Source: Taudactylus pleione (lineage: Eukaryota; Chordata; Amphibia; Anura; Myobatrachidae). From it: DNA of 64,000 nucleotides. Below, piece by piece: positions 45,582 through 57,049 of this stretch (the first letter of the stretch is position 1; each line of letters opens with the position of its first letter). The position numbers and the translations under genes were made by a program. The stretch is taken from contig JAUIMM010000721.1 in assembly GCA_031769625.1 (NCBI GenBank), positions 1,851,001 to 1,915,000 of the forward strand. Direction: 5' to 3'. The notes under the pieces are model-generated. The model had not been told where the DNA came from. It was given only the letters and a program-made list of their open reading frames with translations, and searched no databases.

Positions 45582-45620
45582 GACGTTTCGGCCCTTCCCG
45601 GAGCCATTCTCTGTGACCGG
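45582..45620 (-). other. Decayed hammerhead-ribozyme-like motif
   Basis: On the minus strand GGCTCCGGGAAGGGCCGAAAC is followed directly by GTC. This order (stem II, GAAAC, GTC) is that of minimal type I hammerhead ribozymes carried by Penelope-like elements. The other core box, CTGATGA, should lie just upstream; instead the sequence reads CACAGAGA, so the core is incomplete. It may be the remnant of a Penelope-type element or chance. Confidence 0.35.
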
Positions 45621-45694
45621 CTGAGATGTTGCTGCTCCCAGACGTTTCCAGGTCACAATAGGAGTATTTATAGGTTACCGGGCAGCTACAGAAG

Positions 45695-48648
45695 GACAGC
45701 CCTCACACATCACTGTACCTTCACCTCGCACCTCGCATTGCTCTCACCTCACACCTCGCTGTACCTTCACCTAACACCTCGCATTGCTCTCACCTCAAAC
45801 CTCACTGTACCTTCACCTCGCACCTCTCATTGTGCTCACCTCACACCTCGCTGTACCTTCACCTAACACCTCGCATTGCTCTCACCTCAAACCTCGCTGT
45901 ACCTTCACCTCGCACCTCTCATTGCTCTCACCTCAAACCTCGCTGTACCTTCACCTAACACCTCTCATTGCTCTCACCTCAAACCTCGCTGTACCTTCAC
46001 CTAACACCTCTCATTGCTCTCACCTCAAACCTCGCTGTACCTTCACCTAACACCTCTCATTGCTCTCACCTCAAACCTCGCTGTACCTTCACCTAACACC
46101 TTGCATTGTTCTCACCTCAAACCTCGCTGTACCTTCACCTAACACCTCATTGCTCTCACCTCAAACCTCGCTGTACCTTCACCTAACACCTCTCATTGCT
46201 CTCACCTCAAACCTCGCTGTACCTTCACCTAACACCTCTCATTGCTCTCACCTCAAACCTCGCTGTACCTTCACCTAACACCTCTCATTGCTCTCACCTC
46301 AAACCTCGCTATACCTTCACCTAACACCTCTCATTGCTCTCACCTCAAACCTCACTGTACCTTCACCTAACACCTCGCATTGCTCTCACCTCACTGCCCC
46401 CTCACCTCACACATCACTGTACCTTCACCTCGCACCTCGCATTGCTCTCACCTCACACCTCGCTGTACCTTCACCTAACACCTCGCATTGCTCTCACCTC
46501 AAACCTCACTGTACCTTCACCTCGCACCTCTCATTGCTCTCACCTCAAGCCTCGCTGTACCTTCACCTAACACCTCTCATTCCTCTCACCTCAAACCTCG
46601 CTGTACCTTCACCTAACACCTTGCATTGTTCTCACCTCAAACCTCATTGTACCTTCACCTAACACCTCATTGCTCTCACCTCAAACCTCGCTGTACCTTC
46701 ACCTAACACCTCTCATTGCGCTCACCTCAAACCTCGCTGTATCTTCACCTAACACCTCTCATTGCTCTCACCTCAAACCTCGCTGTACCTTCACCTAACA
46801 CCTCGCATTGCTCTCACCTCAAACCTCGCTGTACCTTCACCTAACACCTCTCATTGCTCTCACCTCAAACCTCGCTATACCTTCACCTAACACCTCTCAT
46901 TGCTCTCACCTCAAACCTCACTGTACCTTCACCTAACACCTCGCATTGCTCTCACCTCACTGCCCCCTCACCTCACACATCACTGTACCTTCACCTCGCA
47001 CCTCGCATTGCTCTCACCTCACACCTCGCTGTACCTTCACCTAACACCTCGCATTGCTCTCACCTCAAACCTCACTGTACCTTCACCTCGCACCTCTCAT
47101 TGCTCTCACCTCAAACCTCGCTGTACCTTCACCTAACACCTCTCATTGCTCTCACCTCAAACCTCGCTGTACCTTCACCTAACACCTCTCATTGCTCTCA
47201 CCTCAAACCTCGCTGTACCTTCACCTAACACCTCTCATTGCTCTCACCTCAAACCTCGCTGTACCTTCACCTAACACCTTGCATTGTTCTCACCTCAAAC
47301 CTCGCTGTACCTTCACCTAACACCTCATTGCTCTCACCTCAAACCTCGCTGTACCTTCACCTAACACCTCTCATTGCTCTCACCTCAAACCTCGCTGTAC
47401 CTTCACCTAACACCTCTCATTGCTCTCACCTCAAACCTCGCTGTACCTTCACCTAACACCTCTCATTGCTCTCACCTCAAACCTCGCTATACCTTCACCT
47501 AACACCTCTCATTGCTCTCACCTCAAACCTCACTGTACCTTCACCTAACACCTCGCATTGCTCTCACCTCACTGCCCCCTCACCTCACACATCACTGTAC
47601 CTTCACCTCGCACCTCGCATTGCTCTCACCTCACACCTCGCTGTACCTTCACCTAACACCTCGCATTGCTCTCACCTCAAACCTCACTGTACCTTCACCT
47701 CGCACCTCTCATTGCTCTCACCTCACACATCACTGTACCTTCACCTCGCATCTCTCATTGCTCTCACCTCAAACCTCGCTGTACCTTCACCTAACACCTC
47801 TCATTCCTCTCACCTCAAACCTCGCTGTACCTTCACCTAACACCTCGCATTGCTCTCACCTCAAACCTCGTTGTACCTTCACCTAACACCTCATTGCTCT
47901 CACCTCAAACCTCGCTGTACCTTCACCTAACACCTCTCATTGCGCTCACCTCAAACCTCGCTGTACCTTCACCTAACACCTCGCATTGCTCTCACCTCAA
48001 ACCTCGCTGTACCTTCACCTAACACCTCTCATTGCTCTCACCTCAAACCTCGCTGTACCTTCACCTAACACCTCTCATTGCTCTCACCTCAAACCTCGCT
48101 GTACCTTCACCTAACACCTCTCATTGCTCTCACCTCAAACCTCGCTGTACCTTCACCTAACACCTCGCATTGCTCTCACCTCACACATCACTGTACCTTC
48201 ACCTAACACCTCGCATTGCTCTCACCTCAAACCTCGCTGTAACTTCACCTAACACCTCTCATTGCTCTCACCTCAAACCTCGCTGTACCTTCACCTAACA
48301 CCTCTCATTGCTCTCACCTCAAACCTCGCTGTACCTTCACCTAACACCTCGCATTGCTCTCACCTCAAACCTCGCTGTACCTTCACCTAACACCTCGCAT
48401 TGCTCTCACCTCAAACCTCGCTGTACCTTCACCTAACACCTCGCATTGCTCTCACCTCAAACCTCGCTGTAACTTCACCTAACACCTTGCATTGCTCTCA
48501 CCTCAAACCTCGCTGTAACTTCACCTAACACCTTGCATTGCTCTCACCTCAAACCTCGCTGTACCTTCACCTAACACCTCGCATTGCTCTCACCTCACAC
48601 CTCGCTGTACCTTCACCTAACACCTCGCATTGCTCTCACCTCACACAA
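45695..48648 (+). repeat. 46-bp minisatellite, about 64 copies, with higher-order duplications
   Basis: The 46-bp unit contains CACCTCAAACCTCGCTGTAC and CTTCACCTAACACCTC. Long stretches recur as blocks: the segment with CACTGCCCCCTCACCTCACA appears near 46392, 46958 and 47570, spaced 566 and 612 bp. This shows duplication of groups of about 12-13 units. Plus-strand frames of 70-124 codons are artefacts. Confidence 0.96.
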
Positions 48649-48936
48649 CTCTTCCGTAAGTCAATGACTCTTTACCCCATGGATAAAGTATAAAACTTCC
48701 CAAAAAGTTTGAGCCAGATTGAAGCCATGTAAACAGTTTGGACCGCGTTAGCGCTGCTTCGCTTCGATCTGAATTGTCAGATATATTATTTCCAGGCAAA
48801 TTACAAATTCAAAAACATTTCAGAATAAAAAAAAAAAACACAAAACCAACTACAGCAGAAAAAGGCAGACATATAGTTTAGCGCAATGTCTTATCTGCAT
48901 GTAGAGAATGTGAACTGCGAGCGTTGGTCGTTATAC

Positions 48937-49224
48937 GGGGGAATTCAAATGTTTTTGGGTACCCGTGGCTCCTGCCTAAAGTGACGGGAGCTGTTCAATT
49001 GTTTGGTGCTGGTCGCGACGGACGCATTCTCGCATCCAAAATACATGGGATTAGCAACGTGAAGCAGCTTCTTCCATGCAAAGCGCCAGTTAAGGCGCCA
49101 AAAGGCATGGCGCGCTTCGCTTAAGTGGGTCCAAAAGCCCTACTGTGGGTACATGTCTGCTGGTACCTCAGGAGGCTGCGAACAGAAATATGCGATAAGT
49201 AACGCTAACACCTGAATAGCTCCC
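48937..49224. mobile_element. Probable MITE, 288 bp, imperfect termini
   Basis: Left end GGGGGAATTCAAATGTTT and reverse-complemented right end GGGAGCTATTCAGGTGTT match over about 12 of 18 positions. The composition is rich in GCGCC-type words. It resembles the GTATTCAAT-type MITEs in this window. Target duplication not clear. Confidence 0.45.
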
Positions 49225-50465
49225 GGTCACTTCAAATGTGAGATACAGGCGTCCATAACAATTGCATTCCAACCCCCTGGAACACACGTCACGCCAAGAA
49301 CAAATGTTACTAATCAGAATCTCAAATATCTGACAAATATCATCTATCTATATGGTTCCACAAGGTACATGCACTGCCGCACGGTGAATTGTCCAGCGCT
49401 GCTCATTGCGGGAGGTTAAGCTATATATGGAATCGCAAATAGTTTACCGACAGGAAATTACCTCAGACGCTAAATCAAGCAAACAGCAAATTCTATAGAC
49501 ATGAGCTGAAGAGTTTTACCTCAGTCACCCTCTGTCCTGCACAACATGTGCGTGTGCAGGAATACCAGATTCCCAGTGTAATACTATCCTACGGAAGAGG
49601 CAGATCCAGCATTATTGCGCCTCGCTCTTTCCAAGATGAAGCCTATTATTGACATCCCGGAGGTACGAGGCGCTCCATAGAAAATACATAATACGTACAA
49701 GCAGCCAATGACCTCTCTAAGACATGAGTTTAAGCTTAGAAAAACATTTACAGGGGTGGAGCTATGCCTGATAAAATGGCCGCCATCTGTGCGTGTGGTT
49801 ACTAATTCCAGGAGAGTAAAAGGGAAATAGGCTCCAGCACTGCAGCAATATCAGGAGAAGATGAATTTCTGGTATCTGTGTGATGTCTCCTGTGGGAATG
49901 AGCTGCAGCATAATCCCATTACACAGAGCTCAGACAGATCAATATCCCCGGCCGGAATTCCAGGATCATCCGTCTGTCAGTGACGGCTTCCGAAGAATCA
50001 TATCAGCGCTGGTCTAAGGGGGCCATTTATCACATGGTTTGCTACTAAAATATTGTGAAACGGATGTTTTCATACTCTTTTTACATTACATTAGTTTCAC
50101 TGAAAAGTATTAAAGAGCTTTTGAAATAGTTTTCGTGAAAAAACGACTCCAAGCCCTTTACGTCCCATTTCTTTAGCAAGCAGACCACATTTCCCACACC
50201 TGTAATGGGAATACCTGTAATAGAAAATGTGATCTGCTTGAAATGTACTAAAGGTGGAGTTGTGAAAATGTACCAGGTGGGAGCCCTGCTATAACATCGC
50301 CATCTGGGTATGGAGTTAGGAAGGGTTCCCCCCATTCCCCAGCTCCTACTCGGCTCTGACAGGCAGAGCAGAGTCGGCCCCCTGTGATCAGCTGTGTGAT
50401 CTAAATAAATCATACATACATATATACACACACACACACATACACATATACGCACATATACACAC
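49225..50465. other. About 1.2 kb of unassigned sequence
   Basis: No gene, array or element recognised. The final 60 bp (from 50410) is an AC/AT microsatellite leading into the next array. Confidence 0.45.
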
Positions 50466-51684
50466 ACACACAGTATATCCATCATATACCCAACATATAT
50501 CCAACATATATCCATTATATATCCAACATATATCCGTCACATACCCAACATACTGTATATCCAACATATATCCATTATATATCCATCATATATCCAACAT
50601 ACTGTATATCCATATATCCATCATATACCCAACATACTGTATATTCAACATATATCCATCATATACCAAACATACTATATATCCATCATATATCCAACAT
50701 ACTGTATATCCAACATATATCCATTATATATCCAACATACTGTATATCCAACATATATCCATCATGTGTCCAACATACTGTATATCCAACATATATCCAA
50801 TATACTGTATATCCAACATATATCCAACATATATCCAATATACTGTATATCCAACATATATCCAATATACTGTATATCCAACATATATCCAATATACTGT
50901 ATATCCAACATATATCCAACATATATCCATCATGTGTCCAACATACTGTATATCCAACATATATCCAAAATACTGTATATCCAACATATATCCAATATAC
51001 TGTATATCCAACATATATCCAACATATATCCAATATACTGTATATCCAACATATATCCAATATACTGTATATCCAACATATATCCAATATACTGTATATC
51101 CAACATATATCCAACATATATCCATCATGTGTCCAACATACTGTATATCCAACATATATCCAAAATACTGTATATTCAACATATATCCAACATACTGTAT
51201 ATCCAACATATATCCATCATGTGTCCAACATACTGTATATCCAACATATATCCAACATACTGTATATCCAACATATATCCAACATACTGTATATCCAACA
51301 TATATCCAACATATATCCATCATATACCCAACATATATCCAACATACTGTATATCCAACATATATCCAACATACTGTATATCCAACATATATCCAACATA
51401 TATCCATCATATACCCAACATATATCCAACATACTGTATATCCAACATATATCCAACATACTGTATATCCAACATATATCCAACATACTGTATATCCAAC
51501 ATATATCCAACATATATCCATCATATACCCAACATATATCCAACATACTGTATATCCAACATACTGTATATCCAACATATATCCAACATATATCCATCAT
51601 GTGTCCAACATACTGTATATCCAACATAAATCCAACATATATCCATCATGTGTCCAACATACTGTATATCCAACATATATCCAA
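50466..51684. repeat. TATATCCAACA minisatellite with variable units
   Basis: Built from 12-bp (ATCCAACATAT) and 16-18-bp (CCAACATACTGTATAT) modules in changing order, with ATCCATCATGTG and ATCCATCATATACC variants. Blocks of roughly 200 bp repeat. Long frames on both strands (ISNIYPTY and LDICWIYVGY types, up to 320 codons) exist because the modules contain no stop in several frames. Confidence 0.95.
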
Positions 51685-51775
51685 GTGGAAGGAGTGTGTC
51701 TGAAGTTGTTCCCTGGTGGGAAGTCCTGAAGCTGATGATTTGCTTTATACTGACTGTGTATCCATGGTACGCATA

Positions 51776-52310
51776 TGTGGCCGGAGGCAGACCACACGTG
51801 CGTAAAATGTTTGCCACAGCGCTGAAAGGGTTAACCCCCTGTGCTGCGGCGTCATATTTAAAGAGACAAAGGGCCCTTGGCGCCATGTTTAAATGTATTA
51901 CCGGTGCTAGGCGCTGAGTGTTTAAACATAAAAACGTATTCAAGATGGTATGTGCAGCACTGAGCCAGGACTTGTATTTAAAATGTATGATTTTAAATGT
52001 AAAATGGTTTTAATGCACTTCTCGAATATGCCTGTATAAGACATGACCAGCTTGTGACTGTAGGAAACCAGATGCTAATTGTGATTGCCTAGCAGGAGGT
52101 CTGATGAAAAGAAAGACCTGTTATGGTCAGTGAACTCTGGCTGGAAGCTTTCTGTGTGAAGGTGTGAAGACAGTCAAATGGCCAAGTCTTCCTGTGATAT
52201 GTCCCTGAGATTGTCTCTTGTGTGTTTGCACTTTTGGGGAGAAAAGTGTTTGATTAATTTATCATTTCCTGAATATTGCAGGAGACGAAAGCGAATATTA
52301 TTGCTGGTAT
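51776..52310 (+). mobile_element. LTR (GTGGCYGGAGGC family), 5' half
   Basis: Begins TGTGGCCGGAGGCAGACCAC, then GCGCTGAAAGGGTTAACCCC, GGTGCTAGGCGCTGAGTG, CAGATGCTAATTGTGATTGC and AGGAGGTCTGATGA. The same landmarks occur in the same order on the minus strand from 53477 leftward. The copy lacks the 3' half and meets the end of the neighbouring, oppositely oriented LTR at about 52330. Confidence 0.7.
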
Positions 52311-52339
52311 CAAAGGATGAAAGTAAATTACCAGGTCTG

Positions 52340-53477
52340 CACGGTAGCTTGGCAGAGGGCTTGAACTTTGAGACACGGAGCTCTTACACAGAACAGCAGG
52401 AGAACGGAATAGCGTTTTGGCGCAATTCTATTGGTCGCAGGATTGAGTCAATTGAAGTAAAGGCAAATGGTGTTTATTTGCTCAATGTCTTAAAGAAGAC
52501 CCTCCCTTCCGTTTGAAGGGGAATATCACACAGAAATCAAACCGCAATTCTCCACAAAGGATTTTCAAAGATGTACCACATACAGGAATCATATCAGCAG
52601 CTCTTCTCCTCAAAGAAGTTACAGGGTTGTACCACATACAGGGCTCACAGTCCCTCTTTTTATGTCATTCTTACACACAACATCACAGGGGGGCAAATCC
52701 ACCATGTGTTCCTTCTAGCCAATCAGGCTCTCTCAGAAAACATAAATTAACAACATATTACATTTCAAAGGAGTCACCCAAATATCCTTCTTCCTAATCC
52801 ACCATCCAAACTTTATACACACACTGATTTATCATACATTATACTGTCTCCTAAAATGTTGATATAACATTTCACAGGAAATAGTAAATGACATTCATCA
52901 ATCAGTTTGGCATTTCCAACCTTAACACATTCAGTGACATCCAAAAGGTTCTTAACAACAAATTGTCTTTTCAAAGGAAGTTCTGTACATGAAGGGTTTG
53001 GCTATATGACACCATTCACACCTTCACACAGAGAACTTCCAGTCATTCCTATTCATCAGATCTCCTGCTAAGGGAATGACAATTAGCATCTTGTTTCTGC
53101 AACAATCATGAAAAAACAAAACTTTTCCCTCAGAAATGCACACACAGGAGATAGTCTCAGGCCTTTTGACTTAAATGTTACAGCCTTCTAAAACAAAACA
53201 ACTTATACAATCCTTATAAGTGCATTTTCTCTACAAAATATACATTTAAACCATATAGTGCATAGCCTACTAAATATACGTTGCTTCATGCACTAATGCA
53301 TTGCAGATCAGCTGCAGTGCATTACAGCAATACATATATACTTTAATACAGTTTATTATAAACCATGTGCAGTGTGCTTTTACACTGTCCTTTTATAAAT
53401 GGCGCAATGGCATGAGGGTTAATCCCCTCAATGCCTTGGCAGCCATTTTAATCACATGTGGTCGGCCTCCAGCCACA
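52340..53477 (-). mobile_element. LTR (GTGGCYGGAGGC family), near complete
   Basis: On the minus strand it starts TGTGGCTGGAGGCCGACCAC and carries a TATA-like ATAAAAAG at 52656-52663, an AATAAA signal at 52473-52478, the GAATTGCGCCAAAACGCTATT block and the end CTACCGTGCA. The 3' half matches 35287-35560. The order TATA, AATAAA, CA end is that of an LTR. With 51776-52310 it forms an inverted pair. No internal coding region is attached. Confidence 0.7.
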
Positions 53478-54131
53478 AGCACTAATCACGGCACTCACCA
53501 TTCCTAGTTTTGGGGTGCAACATGGTATGTGACCACATTGTTTAAGCCACAGGGGCTCTGCACTCAACATAATAACTAATAATAATAATAAACATAATAA
53601 ATAGTGGGGTTTTGGTAAATGAATTGATCAATGCATTTAAGCTTGCAGCCCATCGTCACAGGACCCCACTTTACTGCAAGTCCCTACTCTATTGCTCAGA
53701 ATTATAACATGGACACAGCCATCACATTATATATATATATATATATAAAAATAAAATCTCAAAACAAACATTTACCTGCAGCCAGCGGGCTGCTGATTGG
53801 TGCTCTCTCTGGTCAGCTGGTTGCCGGGGCTCCTGCACTGTGACCCCGGTCAGCTGTAATGTAAACCGGCTTCTATGTTATCAGCACAGCTGACCGGGGT
53901 CATAGACCAGGAGCCCAGAGGAGAGAGATCACTGATCACCGAGGTGTTAGGTGGGGGAATGCAGGGGGGCGGGGTGTACTGCTAGCTGCGTTGGCGCATT
54001 CGCAATGAGAATAGTGCTGTGATGACTTGCAGGGACAGGGCTTTCTCGCGATAATTATCACACTACAATCCACATTTGAAATGCAGATTGTAGTAAATAG
54101 GAGGGTTAGACTGGTGGTGACGGACAACATA
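53478..54131. other. Unassigned sequence with a 90-bp inverted repeat
   Basis: At 53827-53916 GGGCTCCTG + TGACCCCGGTCAGCTG pairs with CAGCTGACCGGGGTCA + CAGGAGCCC around a 30-nt loop. An (ATA)n and (AT)n stretch lies at 53575-53745. No gene seen. Confidence 0.5.
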
Positions 54132-55770
54132 CAGTCAGGTGCATAAATATTGGGACAGTGACAGAATTGTCATATTTTGGCCTCTAGTCACCACCACAAT
54201 GGCTTTGAAATGAAACAAACAAGATGTGCTTTACCTGCAGACTTTCAGATTTATTTTGAGGGTAATTACATCCAAATCAGGTGAACGGTGTAGGAATTAC
54301 ATCGGTTTCTATATTTTTAAGGGGCCAAAAGTAATGGGACAAACTAAACAATCCTAAATCTAACTTTCACTTTTTAATACGTTGTTGCAAATCCTTTGCA
54401 GGCAATTACAGCCTGAAGTCTGGAACGCATAGACATCACCAGACACTGGGTTTCATCCCTGGTGATGCTCTGCCAGGCCTCTACTGCAAATGTCTTCAGT
54501 TCCTGCTTGTTCTTGGGGCATTTTCCCTTCAGTTTTGTCTTCATCGAGTGAAATGCATGCTCAATCGGATTCAGGTCAGGGGATTGACTTGGCCATTGCA
54601 TAACATTCCACTTTTTAGCCTTAAAAAACTCTTTGGTTGCTTTTGCAGTATGCTTCGGGTCATTGTCCATCTGCACTGTGAAGCGCTGTCCAATGAGTTC
54701 TGAAGCATTTGACTGAATATGAGCATATAATATTGCCCGAAACACTTCAGAATTCATTCTCCTGCTTTTGTCAGCAGTCACATCATCAATAAATACAAGG
54801 GAACCAGTTCCATTCGCAGCCATACACGCCCACGCCATGACACTACCACCACCATGCTTCACAGATGAGGTGGTATGTTTTGGATCATGAGCAGTTCCTT
54901 TCCTTCTCCATACTCTTCTCTTCCCATCACTCTGGTACAAGTTGATCTTTGTCTCATCTGTCCATAGGATGTTGTTCCAGAACTGTAATGACTTTTTTAG
55001 ATGTTGTTTGGAAAACTCTAATCTGGTCTTCCTGTTTTTGAGGCTCACCAATGGTTTACATCTTGTGGTGAACCCTCTATATTCACTCTTGTGAAGTCTT
55101 CTCTTGATTGTTGACTTTGACACATATACACCTACCTCCTGGAGAGTGTTCTTGATTTGGCCAACTGTTGTGAAGGGGTTTTTCTTCACCAGGGAAATAA
55201 TTCTTCTGTCATACACCACAGTTGTTTTCCGTGGTCTTCCGGGTCTTTTGGTGTTGCTGAGCTCTCCAATGCGTTCTTTCTTTTTAAGAATGTTCCAAAC
55301 AGTTGATTTGGCCACACCTAATGTTTTTGCTATCTCTCTGATGGGTTTGTTTTGATTTTTCAGCCTAATGATGGCTTGCTTCACTGATAGTGACAGCTCT
55401 TTGGATCTCATATTGAGAGTCGACAGCAACTGATTCCAAATGCAAATGTCACACCTAGAATCAACTCCAGACCTTTTACCTGCTTAATTGATAATGAAAT
55501 AAGGAGGGAATAGCCCACACCTGTCCATGAAATAGCTTTTGAGTTGGTAGTCCCATTACTTTTGGCCCCTTAAAAAGTGGGAGACACATACAGAAACAGT
55601 TGTAATTCCTACACCGTTTACCTGATTTAGATGTAATTACCCTCAAATTAAATCTGAAAGTCTTCAGGTAAATCACATCTTGTTTGTTTCATTTCAAAGC
55701 CATTGTGGTGGTGAATAGAGGCCAAAATATGAAAATTCTGTCAATGTCCCAATATTTATGCACCTGACTG
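54132..55770 (-). mobile_element. Tc1/mariner element with long inverted repeats, copy 2, apparently complete
   Basis: 1639 bp from CAGTCAGGTGCATAAATATT to its inverted copy, with TA at 54130-54131 and 55771-55772. Inverted repeats of about 215-225 bp surround an intact transposase frame. The left repeat lacks 12 bp (around 54315) present in the right repeat and in copy 1. Copies 1 and 2 are very similar throughout, implying recent common ancestry. Confidence 0.95.
54374..55429 (-). CDS. Tc1-type transposase, intact frame
   Basis: A 351-codon frame that would make a cut-and-paste transposase acting in the nucleus on the element's own inverted repeats. Residues 14-50 form the first helix-turn-helix (SVKQAIIRLKNQNKPIREIA, then VAKSTVWNIL), RPGRPRKTT at 62-70 is the GRPR linker, and a second helix-turn-helix (TTVGQIKNTLQEV, SKSTIKRRL) spans about 85-115. 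The DD34E triad is complete: Asp158 in LWTDETKINLY, Asp255 in [15 protein letters not shown] and Glu290 in [15 protein letters not shown], with exactly 34 residues between the last two. VKHGGGSVMAWAC is the usual glycine-rich loop. Length is normal for the family (about 340-350). Met1 or Met7 could be the start. Only the C-terminus (FATTY versus FATKY) looks slightly off. No promoter is evident. Sequence alone does not show activity. Confidence 0.92.
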   Translation of the reverse strand: MLSTLNMRSKELSLSVKQAIIRLKNQNKPIREIAKTLGVAKSTVWNILKKKERIGELSNTKRPGRPRKTTVVYDRRIISLVKKNPFTTVGQIKNTLQEVGVYVSKSTIKRRLHKSEYRGFTTRCKPLVSLKNRKTRLEFSKQHLKKSLQFWNNILWTDETKINLYQSDGKRRVWRRKGTAHDPKHTTSSVKHGGGSVMAWACMAANGTGSLVFIDDVTADKSRRMNSEVFRAILYAHIQSNASELIGQRFTVQMDNDPKHTAKATKEFFKAKKWNVMQWPSQSPDLNPIEHAFHSMKTKLKGKCPKNKQELKTFAVEAWQSITRDETQCLVMSMRSRLQAVIACKGFATTY

Positions 55771-55788
55771 TACGTCCAATTCTGCAAG

Positions 55789-57048
55789 GGTAGTATATGT
55801 GCCTGTGTTACACCAGGAGAGAACAGTAGTATATGTGCCTGGGTTACACCAGGAGAGAACAGTAGTGTATGTGCCTGGGTTACACCGGGAGAGAGCAGTA
55901 GTATATGTGCCTGGGTTACACCGGGAGAGAGCAGTAGTGTATGTGTCAGGGTTACACCAGGAGAGAGCAGTAGTGTATGTGCCTGGGTTACACCAGGAGA
56001 GAACAGTAGTGTATGTGCCTGGGTTATACCAGGAGAGAACTGTAGTATATGTGCCTGGGTTACACCAGGAGAGAACTGTAGTATATGCGCCTGGGTTACA
56101 CCAGGAGAGAACTGTAGTATATGCGCCTGGGTTACACCAGGAGAGAACAGTAGTATATGCGCCTGGGTTACACCAGGAGAGAACAGTAGTATATGCGCCT
56201 GGGTTACACCAGGAGAGAACAGTAGTATATGCGCCTGGGTTACACCAGGAGAGAACAGTAGTGTATGCGCCTGGGTTACACCAGGAGAGAACAGTAGTGT
56301 ATGCGCCTGGGTTACACCAGGAGAGAACAGTAGTGTATGCGCCTGGGTTACACCAGGAGAGAACAGTAGTGTATGCGCCTGGGTTACACCAGGAGAGAAC
56401 AGTAGTGTATGCGCCTGGGTTACACCAGGAGAGAACAGTAGTGTATGCGCCTGGGTTACACCAGGAGAGAACAGTAGTATATGCGCCTGGGTTTCACCAG
56501 GAGAGAACAGTAGTGTATGCGCCTGGGTTACACCAGGAGAGAACAGTAGTGTATGCGCCTGGGTTACACCTGGAGAGAACAGTAGTGTATGTGCCTGGGT
56601 TACACCAGGAGAGAACAGTAGTGTATGTGCCTGGGTTACACCAGGAGAGAACAGTAGTGTATGTGCCTGGGTTACACCAGGAGAGAACAGTAGTGTATGT
56701 GCCTGGGTTACACCAGGAGAGAACAGTAGTGTATGTGCCTGGGTTACACCAGGAGAGAACAGTAATGTATGTGCCTGGGTTACACCAGGAGAGAACAGTA
56801 ATGTATGTGCCTGGGTTACACCAGGAGAGAACAGTAATATATGTGCCTGGGTTACACCAGGAGAGAACAGTAATATATGTGTCTGGGTTACACCAGGAGA
56901 GAACAGTAGTGTATGTGCCTGGGTTACACCAGGAGAGAACAGTAGTGTATGTGCCTGGGTTACACCAGGAGAGAACAGTAGTGTATGTGCCTGGGTTACA
57001 CCAGGAGAGAACAGTAGTGTATGTGCCTGGGTTACACCAGGAGAGAAC
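55789..57048. repeat. 36-bp minisatellite, about 35 copies
   Basis: Units GGGTTACACCAGGAGAGAAC + AGTAGTGTATGTGCCT, with local variants: GTATGCGCCT in the middle third, AGTAATGTATG near 56760-56880, and GGGAGAGAGC at the left. Because 36 is divisible by three, both strands stay open for more than 420 codons with 12-residue repeats (HQERTVVYVPGL on plus, FSPGVTQAHTLL on minus). It lies 17 bp from Tc1 copy 2. Confidence 0.96.
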
Positions 57049-57049
57049 A

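Noticed and set aside
49225..50465. Possible 5' exon of FAM219A upstream of the recognised exon
   Set aside because: I looked for an ATG exon on the minus strand that ends in a phase-0 donor and fits a short acidic N-terminus, here and in the other unassigned gaps, and found none I could defend.
50686..51943. Frames up to 321 codons on both strands of the TATATCCAACA array
   Set aside because: Open on both strands in several frames because of unit composition; no similarity or start context.
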